From Heterostelium album PN500 (Eukaryota; Evosea; Eumycetozoa; Acytosteliales; Acytosteliaceae): a stretch of DNA of 64,000 nt. The stretch lies in contig NW_008805077.1 in NCBI RefSeq assembly GCF_000004825.1, positions 124,001-188,000 on the forward strand, read 5' to 3'. This document shows, in pieces, positions 1 through 11,356 of the stretch. A program made the position numbers and the translations under genes. Within the stretch, counting starts at the first letter, position 1; the number at the start of each line of letters is the position of its first letter. Below the pieces are notes generated by a model. It made no database searches. It saw only the letters and a list, made by a program, of their open reading frames with translations, and had not been told where the DNA came from.

Positions 1-240
1 GGCAAAGCTAACTTCAAATTATTTAGTTGTGTTGGAAATACATCAATAAGAAGTAATCAATGTAAAAATAATTGTAAATGTATCTTAGTGAAATGTTCAC
101 CAAGAGTTCGTGGAATAATTGGTGGTAATTGGAATAGATGTGTTTTTAAAATGACACATTTGTTGTCTAATGTGTTGTTGGTGAGAGGTGGTGTATTTAT
201 TTACGGCAGGTTAGATCTGATTAGCCCGTTTGCTCTTTAA
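1..240 (+). CDS. 3' end of an unrecognised Cys-containing protein (5' end outside window)
   Basis: Frame 1 is open from the window edge to a TAA at 238-240, giving 79 codons. The peptide has several cysteines clustered near its start (SNQCKNNCKCILVKC) and one further on. I do not recognise a family. The long open frame and higher G+C than the following 2 kb support coding. The real exon may begin at an acceptor outside the window. It could also be a chance open frame. Confidence 0.4.
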   Translation, partial: GKANFKLFSCVGNTSIRSNQCKNNCKCILVKCSPRVRGIIGGNWNRCVFKMTHLLSNVLLVRGGVFIYGRLDLISPFAL

Positions 241-2378
241 TGTGATCATCGACAATCACAAAGACTAAAAACAGTTTAACAAAAGTGTTTTTAGATACAA
301 CACACACACACACATAAAAATACTCTTATCTATTTGTTTGTATTATAGAGACTATTGGGAGATACAATGTGTTTGTTGTAGTAGTTGATGATTTAAACTA
401 ATAATTCTGTACAAGTGAGGAGGAGGTGTGATGATTGATATATCAGCTCTGATATTTAAAATTGTTATTTTTAAAGTATGACGATGATGATAATAATAAG
501 TTGGGTTGAATCATCTGAAACTTTCTTTATAATAAATCAAAGATACTATTGTATTTTGAACAATTAGATTTAACATGAGTTGTGTTGTTAGTCTTAAAGA
601 AAAGATAAAGTTTCAAAGATTTTTGCAAAAAAAACTCTAAAAAAAATAATTTTTTGTGTCTTTCCTTCCAATTATGTTAAAAACAATAGGCAAACCAAGT
701 AGTTTTGAACTTACCCAATGACTAAAAATGGTAATAATTTTAAAGAGAAGAATCTAGTATTAATTTATTTTTTTCTTAAATCTATTTAAAAATATTATCA
801 TTAAATATATATAATAGTGAAAATAATTAATAATAAATAATAATAGCTATATATCTAACATATGATTAATTTTAATAAAGATAGATAAAAATAAATAAAT
901 AAATATCTAAAAAAAAAAAAAATCAAAAAAAAAAAATAAAATTATAATTTTACAAATACAAGGTATAGTTGCAATGATAGTCAATGTATGGATGTTTTGA
1001 TTAAAATTATAAACTGATGGGCATTAATAGTAATATTGGTACTATTTATTTAATTATATTTCATTTTTTAAATATTTAAATGTATCTGAACAAACCAATA
1101 AAAAATCCATAAAATATTCTGATTTTTTTATATTACCAACACAATTTATGAATTGAACCTTTATTATTATTTGTTTTTATATTATTATACAGTAGCTATA
1201 CACACAATGATACTGTATCTGAATTTGAATAATATCAAAATAATAATAAAAAAAAAACAATTTTGTTGTCATGTTCATCAAAATTATGATTTTATTTTTG
1301 ATTCTTTGTGTATGTATTATCAATAAAAATAACCACATGAAACGGATAAATTCGATAAAGATTTAAAATTTTGTTAGACATACACTTTAAGTTATATAGA
1401 ATTTTATAAGGATTTTTGTTAAATAGATATTTAAAATTTAATTTTTGAATAATTATTAAATTGATGTAATAGATAAAATAAGAAATCAATCTATAAATAA
1501 TAAAATATAAAAATAAATAATATCATATTTATCATAATAAAATTAATCATTATTTATATCTTTATTATTGATACCACACATTTAAGAACATTAAACCCCT
1601 CTCCACTCTTTCATTTTCTTTTTTGATCTTCTAAGATGGTCCAAAAAACACATAATTAAGAAATTACCACTTCATTAACAACAATATAAATAAACAAATT
1701 ATATTTATAATTTGTTTGACAAATATCTATGTGAATCATTTAAAATGATCTTGACACACACTTCGCACACACACACACACACCCAACATTCATCAATTTT
1801 GATAAAGCAATAGTATTTTATTTACAAAAGAAATGGGTTTAATTGTAATCAAACCAAATATTATCTTCAAGTCTTTCATAAATGAAAGACCAATAGTATT
1901 GAAATGAACAACAACAGCTTAAATCTAACTCAATCACATACGATACATAAGTAAATAATCAGCAAAATCTCCACTAAAATAGAAGAACTCTAAGTAAACA
2001 ATAGGAGATGTTTTGTGATACAACAATGAATTAATAATAAAATTCATTACAACAACATTGATTTAATTGTTAAATCAATAGATTTTTTTTTTATTGTTTA
2101 TTTTTAACTTTGTTTTAAAACAAGGTGTGAGAATGAGAATGAAAATAAACATTTAATGTTTGTGGGTCTACTGCTGATCTAACACTATTTGATGGCCTTG
2201 AAAATGGTAACTTGTATTTTCTGTAAAATAACACAACACAACAAAAGGTAATTACATAACATTTTAAATCTAAAAGTGGAAAAAAGAGTTTATTTGTTGT
2301 TGTTGTGGTTATTGGGTTCCAGAGATGGGTATATTGATGACAATTTTAGATTTAATTTAATTTTGTTTTATTTTCGAT
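241..2378. other. A/T-rich intergenic stretch
   Basis: No convincing gene is seen. It holds A and T runs, short CA repeats (about 300-313 and 1755-1783), and AATAAA-like motifs that could serve the gene ending at 240 on one side and utp14 on the other. A 65-codon minus-strand frame at 1292-1489 is A/T-biased and looks like chance. Confidence 0.6.
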
Positions 2379-5300
2379 TTATTTTGATTTTTGTTTCTTA
2401 TTGTTATTGTTGTTGTTGTTATTGTTTGTTTGTTTAAGAGAAGTGACCTTATTAGATTCTTTTTTGTTGAGATTGATTTGGTGAGTGACATGATTACGAT
2501 CGGCACGTGTCACCGGTTTAATATAGGTTCCGGCAGCAACAGAGAGTTTCGGTTCAATGAGTTTCTGGTAGACAGTACGAGTATTCCAATCTTTTCCAAG
2601 TGGTACCTCCAGTGTACTTTCATATTGTTCTTTACTCTCATAATGCATCGGTGTTTTACTCAATAAATATTTAGATACACCCTACAAATTAATTAAAGTT
2701 AATTTTAAATGATTGAAATAAGTATCAAAAATAACAGTTGTTTAAACTTACGGAAATATTTGATTTCTCATCGATTACAACTCTACTGTTTTTATAATCG
2801 GATCGCTTCTGTGCAATTGCTTTGAGTTTAGCTTCACGCTCTCTCTTTAGCTTGGCTTCGTCAACCTTCTTTTCTTTGATTCCATCGCCAGTCCACGATC
2901 CCCAGCCCGGTAGTTGTTTGGGTGGAGCGTTCTCCTCTTCGTGTTTCTCCAACTCTTGCTCCAACAGCTCCTGCTTGGCCTTGGCAAACTCGTCTTCAAC
3001 ATTGTCTCTGGCGAACGCTTCCAAAAGTAACTCCTTTTGTTTATTCGATGTAATCAATGACATTCCTGGATGTTTTCTCTTCTTATTACTATTATTATCT
3101 TCTAACTTATTATTAATATTATTATCTGTTGTTGTTGTTGTTGTTGTTTTATCTATACTATCTACATTCTTTCTCTTATTGTTACTATTATTAATATTAT
3201 TATTGTTAATAGGTACAATATTATCCATATCAACTAAAACCTTTTGTGATTGTTTCTTCTTTTCCTTGTTCTTTCCAGACTTGTTGGATTTGGTGACTTC
3301 CAACCATGGATTCTCCATTTGTTCGTCTAAATTGTCTTCATCGATCTCCTTGTTTACTTTAATCGATTTGGTTTCCTGTTTCTTGTTTCCACCTTGAATG
3401 TTCTCTGTTTTCATAGATTGTTGTTGCTTTCCAATTGAGATTTGCTCTGACATTCTCATCTTGTGACCTCCAGACAATGCAACTTGATCGAGTTGAGTAT
3501 GTCCACTTGCTAGTTGTTCGGCACTCAACACCGCCTTGTTGGAGCGGACCGGTCTATGAACGGCAATACGATTCTCATTCTCGAGAATGGTCATCTGAGC
3601 TTCCTCCTCCTGCTGCTCGTAGTCATCGCTACCACCGGATACGCTCTTCTTCAACTTTCTATCGAGATCACGCTCCAACTTTGATTGCATAAACTTCATT
3701 CCGTTGATTCCAGTCTCTTTGAGATCGACTTGCTCCGACATTCCCAAGAGATCCAACTTTGCTTGAATTCTATCTTTCATTGACATTGCCGGATCGATTG
3801 AATCAACATCGGTTCTTGTTATTTCTTTAGGTTGTTGTTTTGATTTAGTTGTTGGAGCGACAACTTCATCATCTCCACTATCAACTTCATCGTCACTATC
3901 TTTCTCTCCTTTACGTCTATTCATACGTCCCATCAGCGACTTGGATAGCTCCTTTCTCTCATTGATATCCTGACGAATCTCACTGGTCAATCCACCCTTG
4001 AGTGCACTCTTCATGAACTTACTGTTGTTCTTGTGACGCAGTGTCATTCTCTCACGGATTCTCTGCTCCTCGGCCATTGCCTGCTTGCGCTTGGCATACT
4101 CCGGATCGAGTCTGGCCAGTTCCTCCTCACGCTTCTGGCTGTCTTTCTCCTTTTGTTTCTTCTGAATCTTACGATAGGTCTTTGATTTGATCTTGGATTT
4201 ACGCTTGTTCTTGATCTCCTGGTAGAACATAATGTTACGCAGCTTGATGATCTCTCTCAGACGCTTGCGCTCCTCTTCGGAGTTGGCCTTCTCCTTGTGG
4301 CTGACCGGCTGCATTCCACTCTCGCTCAGCGCAGCGTTGATCTCCGACGAAAGGTCAGACGCGTTGGCAAGCGACGACGCCGCAGCAGCCAAAGAAACGG
4401 TTTGATTCAACTTTATCTTTGACTCAAACACTTTGGTTGCCTTTTCTTTCTCTGCCTGAATGAACGGCATCCACTTGTTCAAAATTTTTTGTGTTGCCTT
4501 CAGCGTCACCTTTCGCTGCAAACGATTGCTATCCAACTTGGACATTGGCAAGGGCAGTGCTTCCTTCTCGGCCAAACCTTCCAACTCACTCTTCAATCCA
4601 TCGAATCCCTCTGGAATCATACTTAACAAATCTGACATCAAAATTTGATCTAAACAAAACAACAACAATAATAATAATTGGAAATTTCTAATTAGTAAGA
4701 ATATTTAAATAGGATAACAAAAACAATAACATTGTATTCATACCATCTTGAGTTGGTTGTAATCCAAACTCTGATTCATCACCAAAGTATTCTGTTAATT
4801 CTGGTAGTTTGTTGTTGTTGGAACTCTTTAGTTTGGTGTTGGTATTGAGTCCATCGATGACAGATACAAGTTTACCATGTTCACCATCCTCTTGCTCATC
4901 TTCATCCATTCCATCATCTTCGAATTCCTCCCCATCAAATAATTCATCATCGTCAGAGTCATCTTCATCTTGTTCACTATCTCCAGAGACGATTTCATTG
5001 TCTTCTTCTTCTTCATCACCACTGATGAGTTCGTCATCATCGTCATCACCATTTAGTAATTCTTCATCGAAATCCTCTTCATCTTCTTCATCAACATCGG
5101 AATCCTCATCATCTTCATAGATTGGTTGTTGTTTCTTGGTAACTTTTGTTGTAGTAGTTGTTGTAGTTGGTTTTGGAGTTGAAGTTGTTGTAGTCGTTTT
5201 TTGTTGTGCTTGTTGTTTGGCAACTGGTTTTGGAGTTGGTTTTTGTTGTGGTTTAGCAGGTTGACTTGGTGTCGACTTCTTCTGCTTCTTTCTCGATAAA

Positions 5301-5859
5301 CTCTCCATATTATCATCGTCCAAAAGATCTGTAAAATCAATATATTCAACACCGTCATATTCTTTATCCTCTTCGTATTTATTCTATATAATTATCATTT
5401 GATTATTAGTACCACTTATTTTTATTGTTGTTGTTGTTTTTCGCTATTAAAATTAATGCTACTTACCTTTGATCTCTTTGAAAACAGAGAATCACCATAC
5501 ATATCATCGTCAGAGTCATTCTGTTCGACTTCATCATCTTCGATCTCCTCGTCTTGGAAGTTCTTGGCGAGTTTGTTATCCACCATGTTTAGATCTGGAG
5601 CGTCGTTTTCTTCGTCATCGCTATCACCTGCCATCTGATGATATGACAATGGGTTGTATTCCTCTTCTTCGGTATCTCTCGATTGCTTTTGATAACCACC
5701 TCTACCTCTTCCTCTTGCTCCACCTCTACCTCTTGGTGCTCCACCGCCACCACGACCGCCACCTCTTGACATTCCACCACGACCGCCACCTCTTGACATT
5801 CCACCTCTACCTCTTGGTGCACCTCCACCACCACCACGTTTCTTTAACATTCCACTCAT
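2379..5859 (-). CDS. utp14: Utp14, U3 snoRNP / small-subunit processome component
   Basis: Utp14 is a nucleolar factor of the SSU processome that binds and activates the DEAH helicase Dhr1 during 18S rRNA maturation. Four exons join exactly in frame: 5859-5467, 5383-4744, 4649-2752 and 2681-2379, giving 1077 residues. The N terminus (about 8-57) is an RGG/GRG box. An acidic, Lys-rich stretch follows, then the family core starting near residue 347 (MSDLLSMIPEGFDGL), the KWMPFIQAEKEKA segment, the ENPWLE motif, and the family C terminus (YESKEQYESTLEVPLGKDWN, about 990-1010). Donors are GTAAGT or GTATGA and acceptors TAG. The protein is longer than yeast and human Utp14, mostly through acidic, Asn- and Thr-rich inserts. 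It is divergently transcribed from snf5. Confidence 0.93.
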
Positions 5860-6209
5860 ATTATATCTATCTATCTATCTATTTATCTGAATATAATCTA
5901 ATATATAATCTAATATCTAAATTAATAAAAATAAACAAATATAATATAAGTTCGATCGAAATAAATAAAAAGTGTTTTTTTTTAAATAAAAATATTGTAA
6001 ATCTTTCGTTCGGTCATTTTTCAACAATTTTTTTAATTTTTTTTTAATTTTGACAAATTTTTTGCAATTTATTTTTAAAAAAATTTTGAAATTAAAAAAC
6101 AGTTTTGACCGTTAAGGAATTTGAAAGTGAGAGGAGTGTTAAGAGATTACTACCTATTTTGTTCTATATTTATTTTTTGCATTAACACTTAACAACACAC
6201 ACACCAAAA
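5860..6209. promoter_or_regulatory. Divergent upstream region of utp14 and snf5
   Basis: These 350 bases separate the two start codons and must hold both promoters. Oligo-T and oligo-A runs (about 6028-6100), typical of dictyostelid core promoters, are visible, and a short CTAT repeat (about 5866-5884) lies next to the utp14 start. No specific factor site can be named. Confidence 0.5.
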
Positions 6210-7578
6210 ATGACAAGTGATCTTGATATGCAACAAGATCAAGATATGAATAATAATAATAATAATAGTAGTAACAATAATAGTAATATAGATAATCATT
6301 CGACAATTGTAAATAGTAATAATAATGGATTAGAAGAAGAAGAAGAAGATGTTGATATAGATGAAGTTGAAACAAATACAACAACAACAACAACTACTAC
6401 AACAAGTAGTAATAATAATAATATACATAATGAACATCCAATGGATGAAGATGATATAGATGACGATAGTCATATAACTGCAGAGGAAGAGGAAGAAGAT
6501 AATCATGTGATTGAAGAAGAAGGCGAAGAACAAGAAGAAGGAGTAATGGAGGAAGAAGAAGAAGAGGAAGAGGAGGAGGAGGAAGTAGAGGATGACGATG
6601 ACGATGATGAAGATTATGTGGATGACGAAGAAGAGGAAGAGGATGAGGAAAAAGATATGTCTGAACAACAACAGCTTGATCAAGATGGCCAGTTGGATAT
6701 AGAGATAGATCAGCAGGATCAACAGCAACTACAACAACTACAGCAACTGCAGCAGCAGCAACAACAACTGCAACAACAAGGACAAGATCAGAAGCCAAGA
6801 GAGGTATTTAAGATGCCAGAGGACTATCTCATCCCGATCAAGCTGGACGTACACAACGGAATCTACAAACTCTCCGATTCATTCCTCTGGAATCTCAACG
6901 AGGATTCCATCACACCGGAGCAATACGCCAAGAATCTATGTACAGAGATTGACTATCCCGAGTGGTTCGACGAGATGGTTGCAACATCGATAGCCAACCA
7001 AATCAACAGTCATCGTGAAATCATGAGAAAACTCAATGAAATGTTACCATCGTTAGGTTCCGAAAGATTAGTACCAATATTTGTAAGTTTAATCTATTAT
7101 ATAGATTGTTGTTGTTGTTGTTGTATATACTTTATATTTATATTTTTATTTATAATTAAATTATAGTTGGATTTAACAGTTAATGGATTAAATTTAAAGG
7201 ATCAATTCGATTGGGATTTGTTTTCATCTAATAGTGTAGAGGCATTTGCAAGATCGTTGTGTCTGGATCTCGGTTTGTCAAGAGAGTTTGAGAATGCTAT
7301 TTCATTTGCCATTAGAGAACAGATTCAATTTTACTTTCATCAACTCACACTGAACCCAGTGAAATTCCCAATTAGAGCACCAGTTCACATTCAACAAGTT
7401 ATTAGAAATGATTTTGAATTACCTGTTTGGTAAGTTATTATTATGAATAGACAATTATGTTGTGTAATATTAATCTTATCTAAATCAATAATTATGTAGG
7501 ACACCAACTGTCATTCGTCAAGGACAAATACCATTCCCATATCCATCGAATATGATACCTCAACAACTAAGAAGATAG
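6210..7578 (+). CDS. snf5: SNF5/SMARCB1/SFH1-type subunit of a SWI/SNF-family chromatin remodeller
   Basis: This is a core subunit of ATP-dependent chromatin-remodelling complexes in the nucleus. Exons 6210-7082, 7167-7429 and 7500-7578 join in frame to 404 residues. The first 200 residues are low complexity (Asn, Thr, very acidic Glu/Asp, then polyQ). The SNF5 domain begins near residue 203 (EDYLIPIKLDVHNGIYKLSD) and contains the two family repeats. The first has FLWNLNEDSITPEQYAKNLC, and the second, across intron 1, has LKDQFDWDLFSSNSVEAFAR, followed by the amphipathic ending around QLTLNP and W-TPTVIR. Introns are 84 and 70 bases. The acidic N-terminal block is unusually long. A unicellular genome may use one protein for both SWI/SNF and RSC types. 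Confidence 0.93.
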
Positions 7579-8093
7579 GATGTGATGTGATTGATATTCG
7601 ATGATGATTGAAAAATAAAAATAAAAATAATCTTAAAATCAAAAATAGATAGATATTTAAAGGTATGAAATTCTGTTTCAGTATTGGAACCTAATGTTTC
7701 CTTTGAAACTTTAACAAAAAAAAAAAAAAAGATATTTCTGCAAAATAACTACCAACACCCGTTTTTTATCATAATGAAAAAGATTTATAATCTCCAAAAG
7801 ATGACCACAATGCACCAATAAAAATGTAAATTCTACTCTTTTGCTACCTGACAACAATGAAATAGTCAAATAATATTCAATACAACTTTTATTAGTTAAA
7901 TTTAAACAAAGTTGTTACATAAGAATAAAATATAATAAATAGAATACCTTTTAGAATATTTAAGTAATTTCCTATTATTAAATAATTAGATTTGTATGTA
8001 TTGACAATGTCTTAATCTATTATTTAGATATATATTAGATTTATTAAAATGTTTCTTCAATAAAAAAAAAGTCTTTAGAACAAATAGATTGAA
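7579..8093. other. Intergenic stretch after snf5
   Basis: A/T-rich with no gene seen. It contains an A15 run near 7717 and AAATAAAAATAAA-like polyadenylation signals directly after the snf5 stop. Confidence 0.6.
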
Positions 8094-8243
8094 ATGTTTG
8101 AAAGAATTACAGGTGGTGGAATTGTTGTTTTAAAACCAGGTAGCACCCTTAGATCCAATCCAAATGCTATAATAACGGAAACTCCTCCTTCAAATCCAGG
8201 TTTTGGAGGTGGAATGAACACAAACCAAAACTTTAAGAAATGA
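8094..8243 (+). CDS. Small Pro/Gly-rich ORF A, unknown
   Basis: This 49-codon ORF starts with ATG and ends with TGA. It carries a KPGST block and ends PGFGGGMNTNQNFKK. Its composition (Pro, Gly, Asn, Thr) and KPGS block resemble the small gene at 9373-9592, and the local G+C is higher than the flanks. A splice acceptor at TTACAG inside the first codons leaves open that the true 5' exon lies upstream. It is the weakest of the three small genes and no function is known. Confidence 0.4.
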   Translation: MFERITGGGIVVLKPGSTLRSNPNAIITETPPSNPGFGGGMNTNQNFKK

Positions 8244-8622
8244 AATAAACTACAAACGGTCGAACCTAGTTTTGTAATTTCTTTCAAGTTGCTCTAAAAT
8301 GACAACTCAACTTTTAAAATAATTATAGTATTATTATTTTTTTTATATATAATGTTACATACAATGCTAAAATAATTGTAATTGTTTTTGATATTTATAA
8401 ATATCAAGTTGCTCCTAACACCAGTTTGTTTGGAACCCGCTACAATTTCCCATGGAATCTAGATATTTTTATTTATTTTTTTGATTATTTTCAAAGTATT
8501 TTTTTTGTTTTTTTTTTTGATCTTTTACACTAATTGGTTTAATTTTAAATTTAACAAAATGAATGATGTTATAACAACCAAAATTTTCAGAATCTGAATA
8601 GATTTTATTTATAGAAAACTAA

Positions 8623-8896
8623 ATGGGTAGTGTATTATTCTATAATTCTAGAATCTAGAATTAGTTTTATAGTTAAATAGCTATATATTCGTTGTTAACA
8701 TAGAGAATTCATTTTAATATTCCGAACCAATTCTATAGCTTTTGCAAAACCAAGTCCTTATACTCCAAACGGAGACCCTAGAACAAAGCCCGGCTTGTTG
8801 GCACCACCAAAACCACCACCTCCTCCACCTCCACCCATGGTTCCAGGTGGTGGTGGATTCCCTAATCAAACACAAGGTAGTGGTTGGGGAGTCTAA
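8623..8896 (+). CDS. Small Pro/Gly-rich protein with ATGG micro-exon (gene B)
   Basis: Two exons: ATGG at 8623-8626 followed by GTAGTG, then 8739-8896 after CTATAG. They join as ATG GCT TTT and encode 53 residues. The peptide starts MAFAKPSPYTPNGD, has a run of seven prolines in the middle, then a Gly-rich stretch, and ends GSGWGV. The intron is 112 bases. Gene C has the same four-base first exon, the same phase, the same MAF start and a similar Gly-Trp-Gly ending, which argues that both are real. There is no signal peptide or membrane segment. I do not recognise the family. Confidence 0.6.
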
Positions 8897-9372
8897 ACAA
8901 TAGAACAGCATAGGTAGTTCTTTCCCTTTTTTGTTTCTTTCCCAAAAACAAACAAAAGTATTCCAAACTTCTACTTCTGTAACAAAACAACCTATTTTAT
9001 AATTATGATATATCATCATAATCAAATAAAATCAATAATTATTTTAGTAATAATAGCTAGATAGATGATCATTTTAGAATAAACTAAACCAAATCTGTCA
9101 ATTCAAAAAGATCCGATAGATATTTAATACTTGTTCTAAAAAAAATTACTTAGCAATACCTTTTTGATTTTTTTTAGATATTTTTTTGATTCAAAAATTC
9201 ACAATCTTAAAATGATTACCATTCAATCGTTAATTAAACCTCATTTTACACCATCATTATTATTATTACCTAATATTTTATTACATTATAATTAATAAAT
9301 ACACAACAACAAATAGTTTCACTTCAGAAAAAAAAAAAGATTTATTTATTTACTTTCTGTTAATTAGAAACG

Positions 9373-9592
9373 ATGGGTATGATTTAGTTTGTTTAATTTT
9401 TAATTAAATAATATCTTTAATTTTAATCTATCTTTTTAATTCAATAAAGCTTTTAAGGTTGATGATCATGACTTTGACCATCAAAAACCAGGATCAAGCA
9501 GAATAAACATATCTCCTATTGCACCTTCAACTCAACCACAACCATCTCCTATCATAAAAAAAACACCAGCAAAAGGGGGTTGGGGATCATAA
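9373..9592 (+). CDS. Small Pro/Ser-rich protein with ATGG micro-exon (gene C)
   Basis: Exon 1 is ATGG at 9373-9376 followed by GTATGA. Exon 2 is 9450-9592 after AATAAAG. They join as ATG GCT TTT and encode 48 residues. The peptide starts MAFKVDDHDFDHQKPGSSR, continues with Pro, Ser and Gln, and ends AKGGWGS. The shared MAF start, the KPG block and the terminal GGWGS tie it to gene B, with ORF A a looser relative. No function is recognised. Confidence 0.6.
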
Positions 9593-9939
9593 TCAAAAGT
9601 CAATAGTCAATTGACAAGTTATCCAATTTAATTATGTAAATAATTGTTTTATATAAATAAATCACCAATCATTATTCTTCACAATATTGTATAATGTATT
9701 TACAATTGACATCACACTGTCGACATCATGTGCTATGTAGTAAACTATCATTTTTTGCAACACCAATCAATACATTATTTCTATATATAAATAGCATTCC
9801 TATATATAAATAAATAATTTATAATTTATAATTTCAAAAATATTAAAAACATTGATTTTATTTATTATATTTGATTTGAAATCTATCAAATTGAGAATTG
9901 CATGTAATTGTGTAGCTAGTGCTCCACGAATCTGAATAG
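9593..9939. other. Intergenic stretch
   Basis: A/T-rich with no gene seen. ATATATAAATA repeats lie at about 9780-9815. Confidence 0.5.
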
Positions 9940-10314
9940 AGTAATTATAGACCAGGTGGTTGGGTGAGCATTCGGTTGATGAATAGTTTGTATGTTGATC
10001 TTATGCCCCTCATTTATGAAATGTTCGACGGCATTGGTGACTCTATGATCTTTAGGAATGCTTCTCGGTTCTGGACCCCAAGGCCGGTTCTTTCAAATGA
10101 TGACTCTCTGAAATACACCAAATTTAACTGCGATGGCAAGCTCTGCATGTATACAAGACCAGCATTTGTTCTGAAGAATTCACCAGCCTATTTTAATCGT
10201 TTGTTAACTGTGCAGTTCATCTTTCAGCCATTGATCAAAAGTGGTTTCGTCAAGCGCACACTTCCAAGAAAAACTTACTCCATTTCAACTTACCATGATT
10301 GTGACGACTGCTAG
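9940..10314 (+). CDS. Orphan ORF, possibly an exon or gene remnant
   Basis: An open frame runs from 9940 to the TAG at 10312-10314. The first in-frame ATG is at 9979 (MNSLYVDLMPLIYEMFDGIG), giving about 111 residues. Base composition is clearly richer in G+C than the flanks, with mixed codon use and no low complexity, which suggests present or past coding. It ends in a Cys/Asp-rich tail (YHDCDDC). An ATTATAG acceptor just before the frame would allow an upstream exon. I recognise no domain. It could be a fragment of a mobile element or a decayed gene. Confidence 0.4.
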   Translation, partial: SNYRPGGWVSIRLMNSLYVDLMPLIYEMFDGIGDSMIFRNASRFWTPRPVLSNDDSLKYTKFNCDGKLCMYTRPAFVLKNSPAYFNRLLTVQFIFQPLIKSGFVKRTLPRKTYSISTYHDCDDC

Positions 10315-10443
10315 ATTAAAGGCTGTATATATTATATTGATTTTGAAGAATGAATCAAATTATTAAAAAAAATCAATCAATCAATCAATTAATTTCTTCA
10401 AATTTATATACACAACTAATTGTGTATCAATTTGAAACATACC

Positions 10444-10609
10444 GTTGTAAATACTGTCATACTAGATGATTTAGTCTAGCTAATATAGATAGAGACTACT
10501 GATGATTACAATTGGTAAACTAGGAGGTCATCGACAGCTACCTACATCCTATCTTTTTATCGAACAATCAAGTCAGCGATGACTTGACCACCAAACTACA
10601 GTTCTCAAC
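10444..10609 (+). ncRNA. Candidate structured RNA with nested stems
   Basis: Four helices can be drawn by eye inside one closed outline. GTTG 10444-10447 pairs with CAAC 10606-10609, and ACTGT 10453-10457 with ACAGT 10598-10602. TAGTCT 10472-10477 pairs with AGACTA 10493-10498. AGG/AGGT 10522-10528 pairs with ACCT 10540-10543 and CCT 10548-10550. TCAAGTCA 10568-10575 pairs perfectly with TGACTTGA 10580-10587 around a GCGA (GNRA) loop. The segment is richer in G+C than its surroundings and has no open frame. I do not recognise an snRNA, RNase P or snoRNA. Strand is assumed and covariation is untested. Confidence 0.35.
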
Positions 10610-11356
10610 TTGTTAGATTTATCAAAAAATAAACAAAATCAATGTTTTTGATTGCAATCAAACTATTCAGAATAACATTTCATTTAATCAAATTTGGAAA
10701 TCTTCTTTCTAATTAAAAGAAATCTTAAACTAAAAAAAGAATTCAAATAAAATCATTTCAAATCACTTTTTATTTATTATCGATAACGTTATAAGTGAAA
10801 AAATTAATTAATTAAAAAAAAAAAAAAAAATTGCAAAATTAATGTGGTGTTCATTTTTTTATTTAAATGACTGAAATTTTAATTTATTATCATTTTGAAA
10901 TTAACTGAGTTTTTTTGAAAAATAAAAATAACCAAAACAATTTGTTGTTATTTATAAAATTATTTATATTTTTCAAAAAAAAATAAAATAAAAAATCAGT
11001 GTTTTTCGAACTTCAACACCATTCAACACTCACACATTAAAAAAAACTAAACAATAAATTAATATAACCCAAACACATCAAGATCAATAAAATCAATCAG
11101 TAATATATAATAATTCGATCGATTCGATAGCAATTTTACATTTAATATATTATAATGTATTAAAAAAAATCAATATCTACTACATATATATTTATAAAGA
11201 AAACAATCATATAATATTTATTATTTTAAAGAAACAAAAGAAAATCAGATAGATGATCATCATCATAAAATTAGAATTCAAGATATTTTAGAAATATATT
11301 CATATATATTTAGTCAGGCAGTCAAAAGTAGTCAAGTTCATATATATAGTACAGAC
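10610..11356. other. Upstream region of ints1
   Basis: A/T-rich with A and T runs (for example 10814-10830) and no gene seen. It probably contains the ints1 promoter and 5' UTR. Confidence 0.5.

Noticed and set aside
1753-1785. CRISPR-like or regulatory array
   Set aside because: Only a CA dinucleotide repeat; no spaced repeats exist anywhere in the window.
2822-3397. Plus-strand Ser/Leu/Cys-rich ORF antisense to utp14
   Set aside because: It is the complement of the Glu/Lys/Asn-rich utp14 coding sequence; the composition is a mirror of low-complexity codons and there is no independent start context.
6330-6798. Hydrophobic and Pro/Val-rich minus-strand ORFs opposite snf5
   Set aside because: They are antisense shadows of acidic GAA/GAT and CAA repeats in snf5 exon 1.
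8714-9025. 103-codon Trp-rich minus-strand ORF
   Set aside because: It lies antisense to gene B, whose proline and glycine codons explain the tryptophans.
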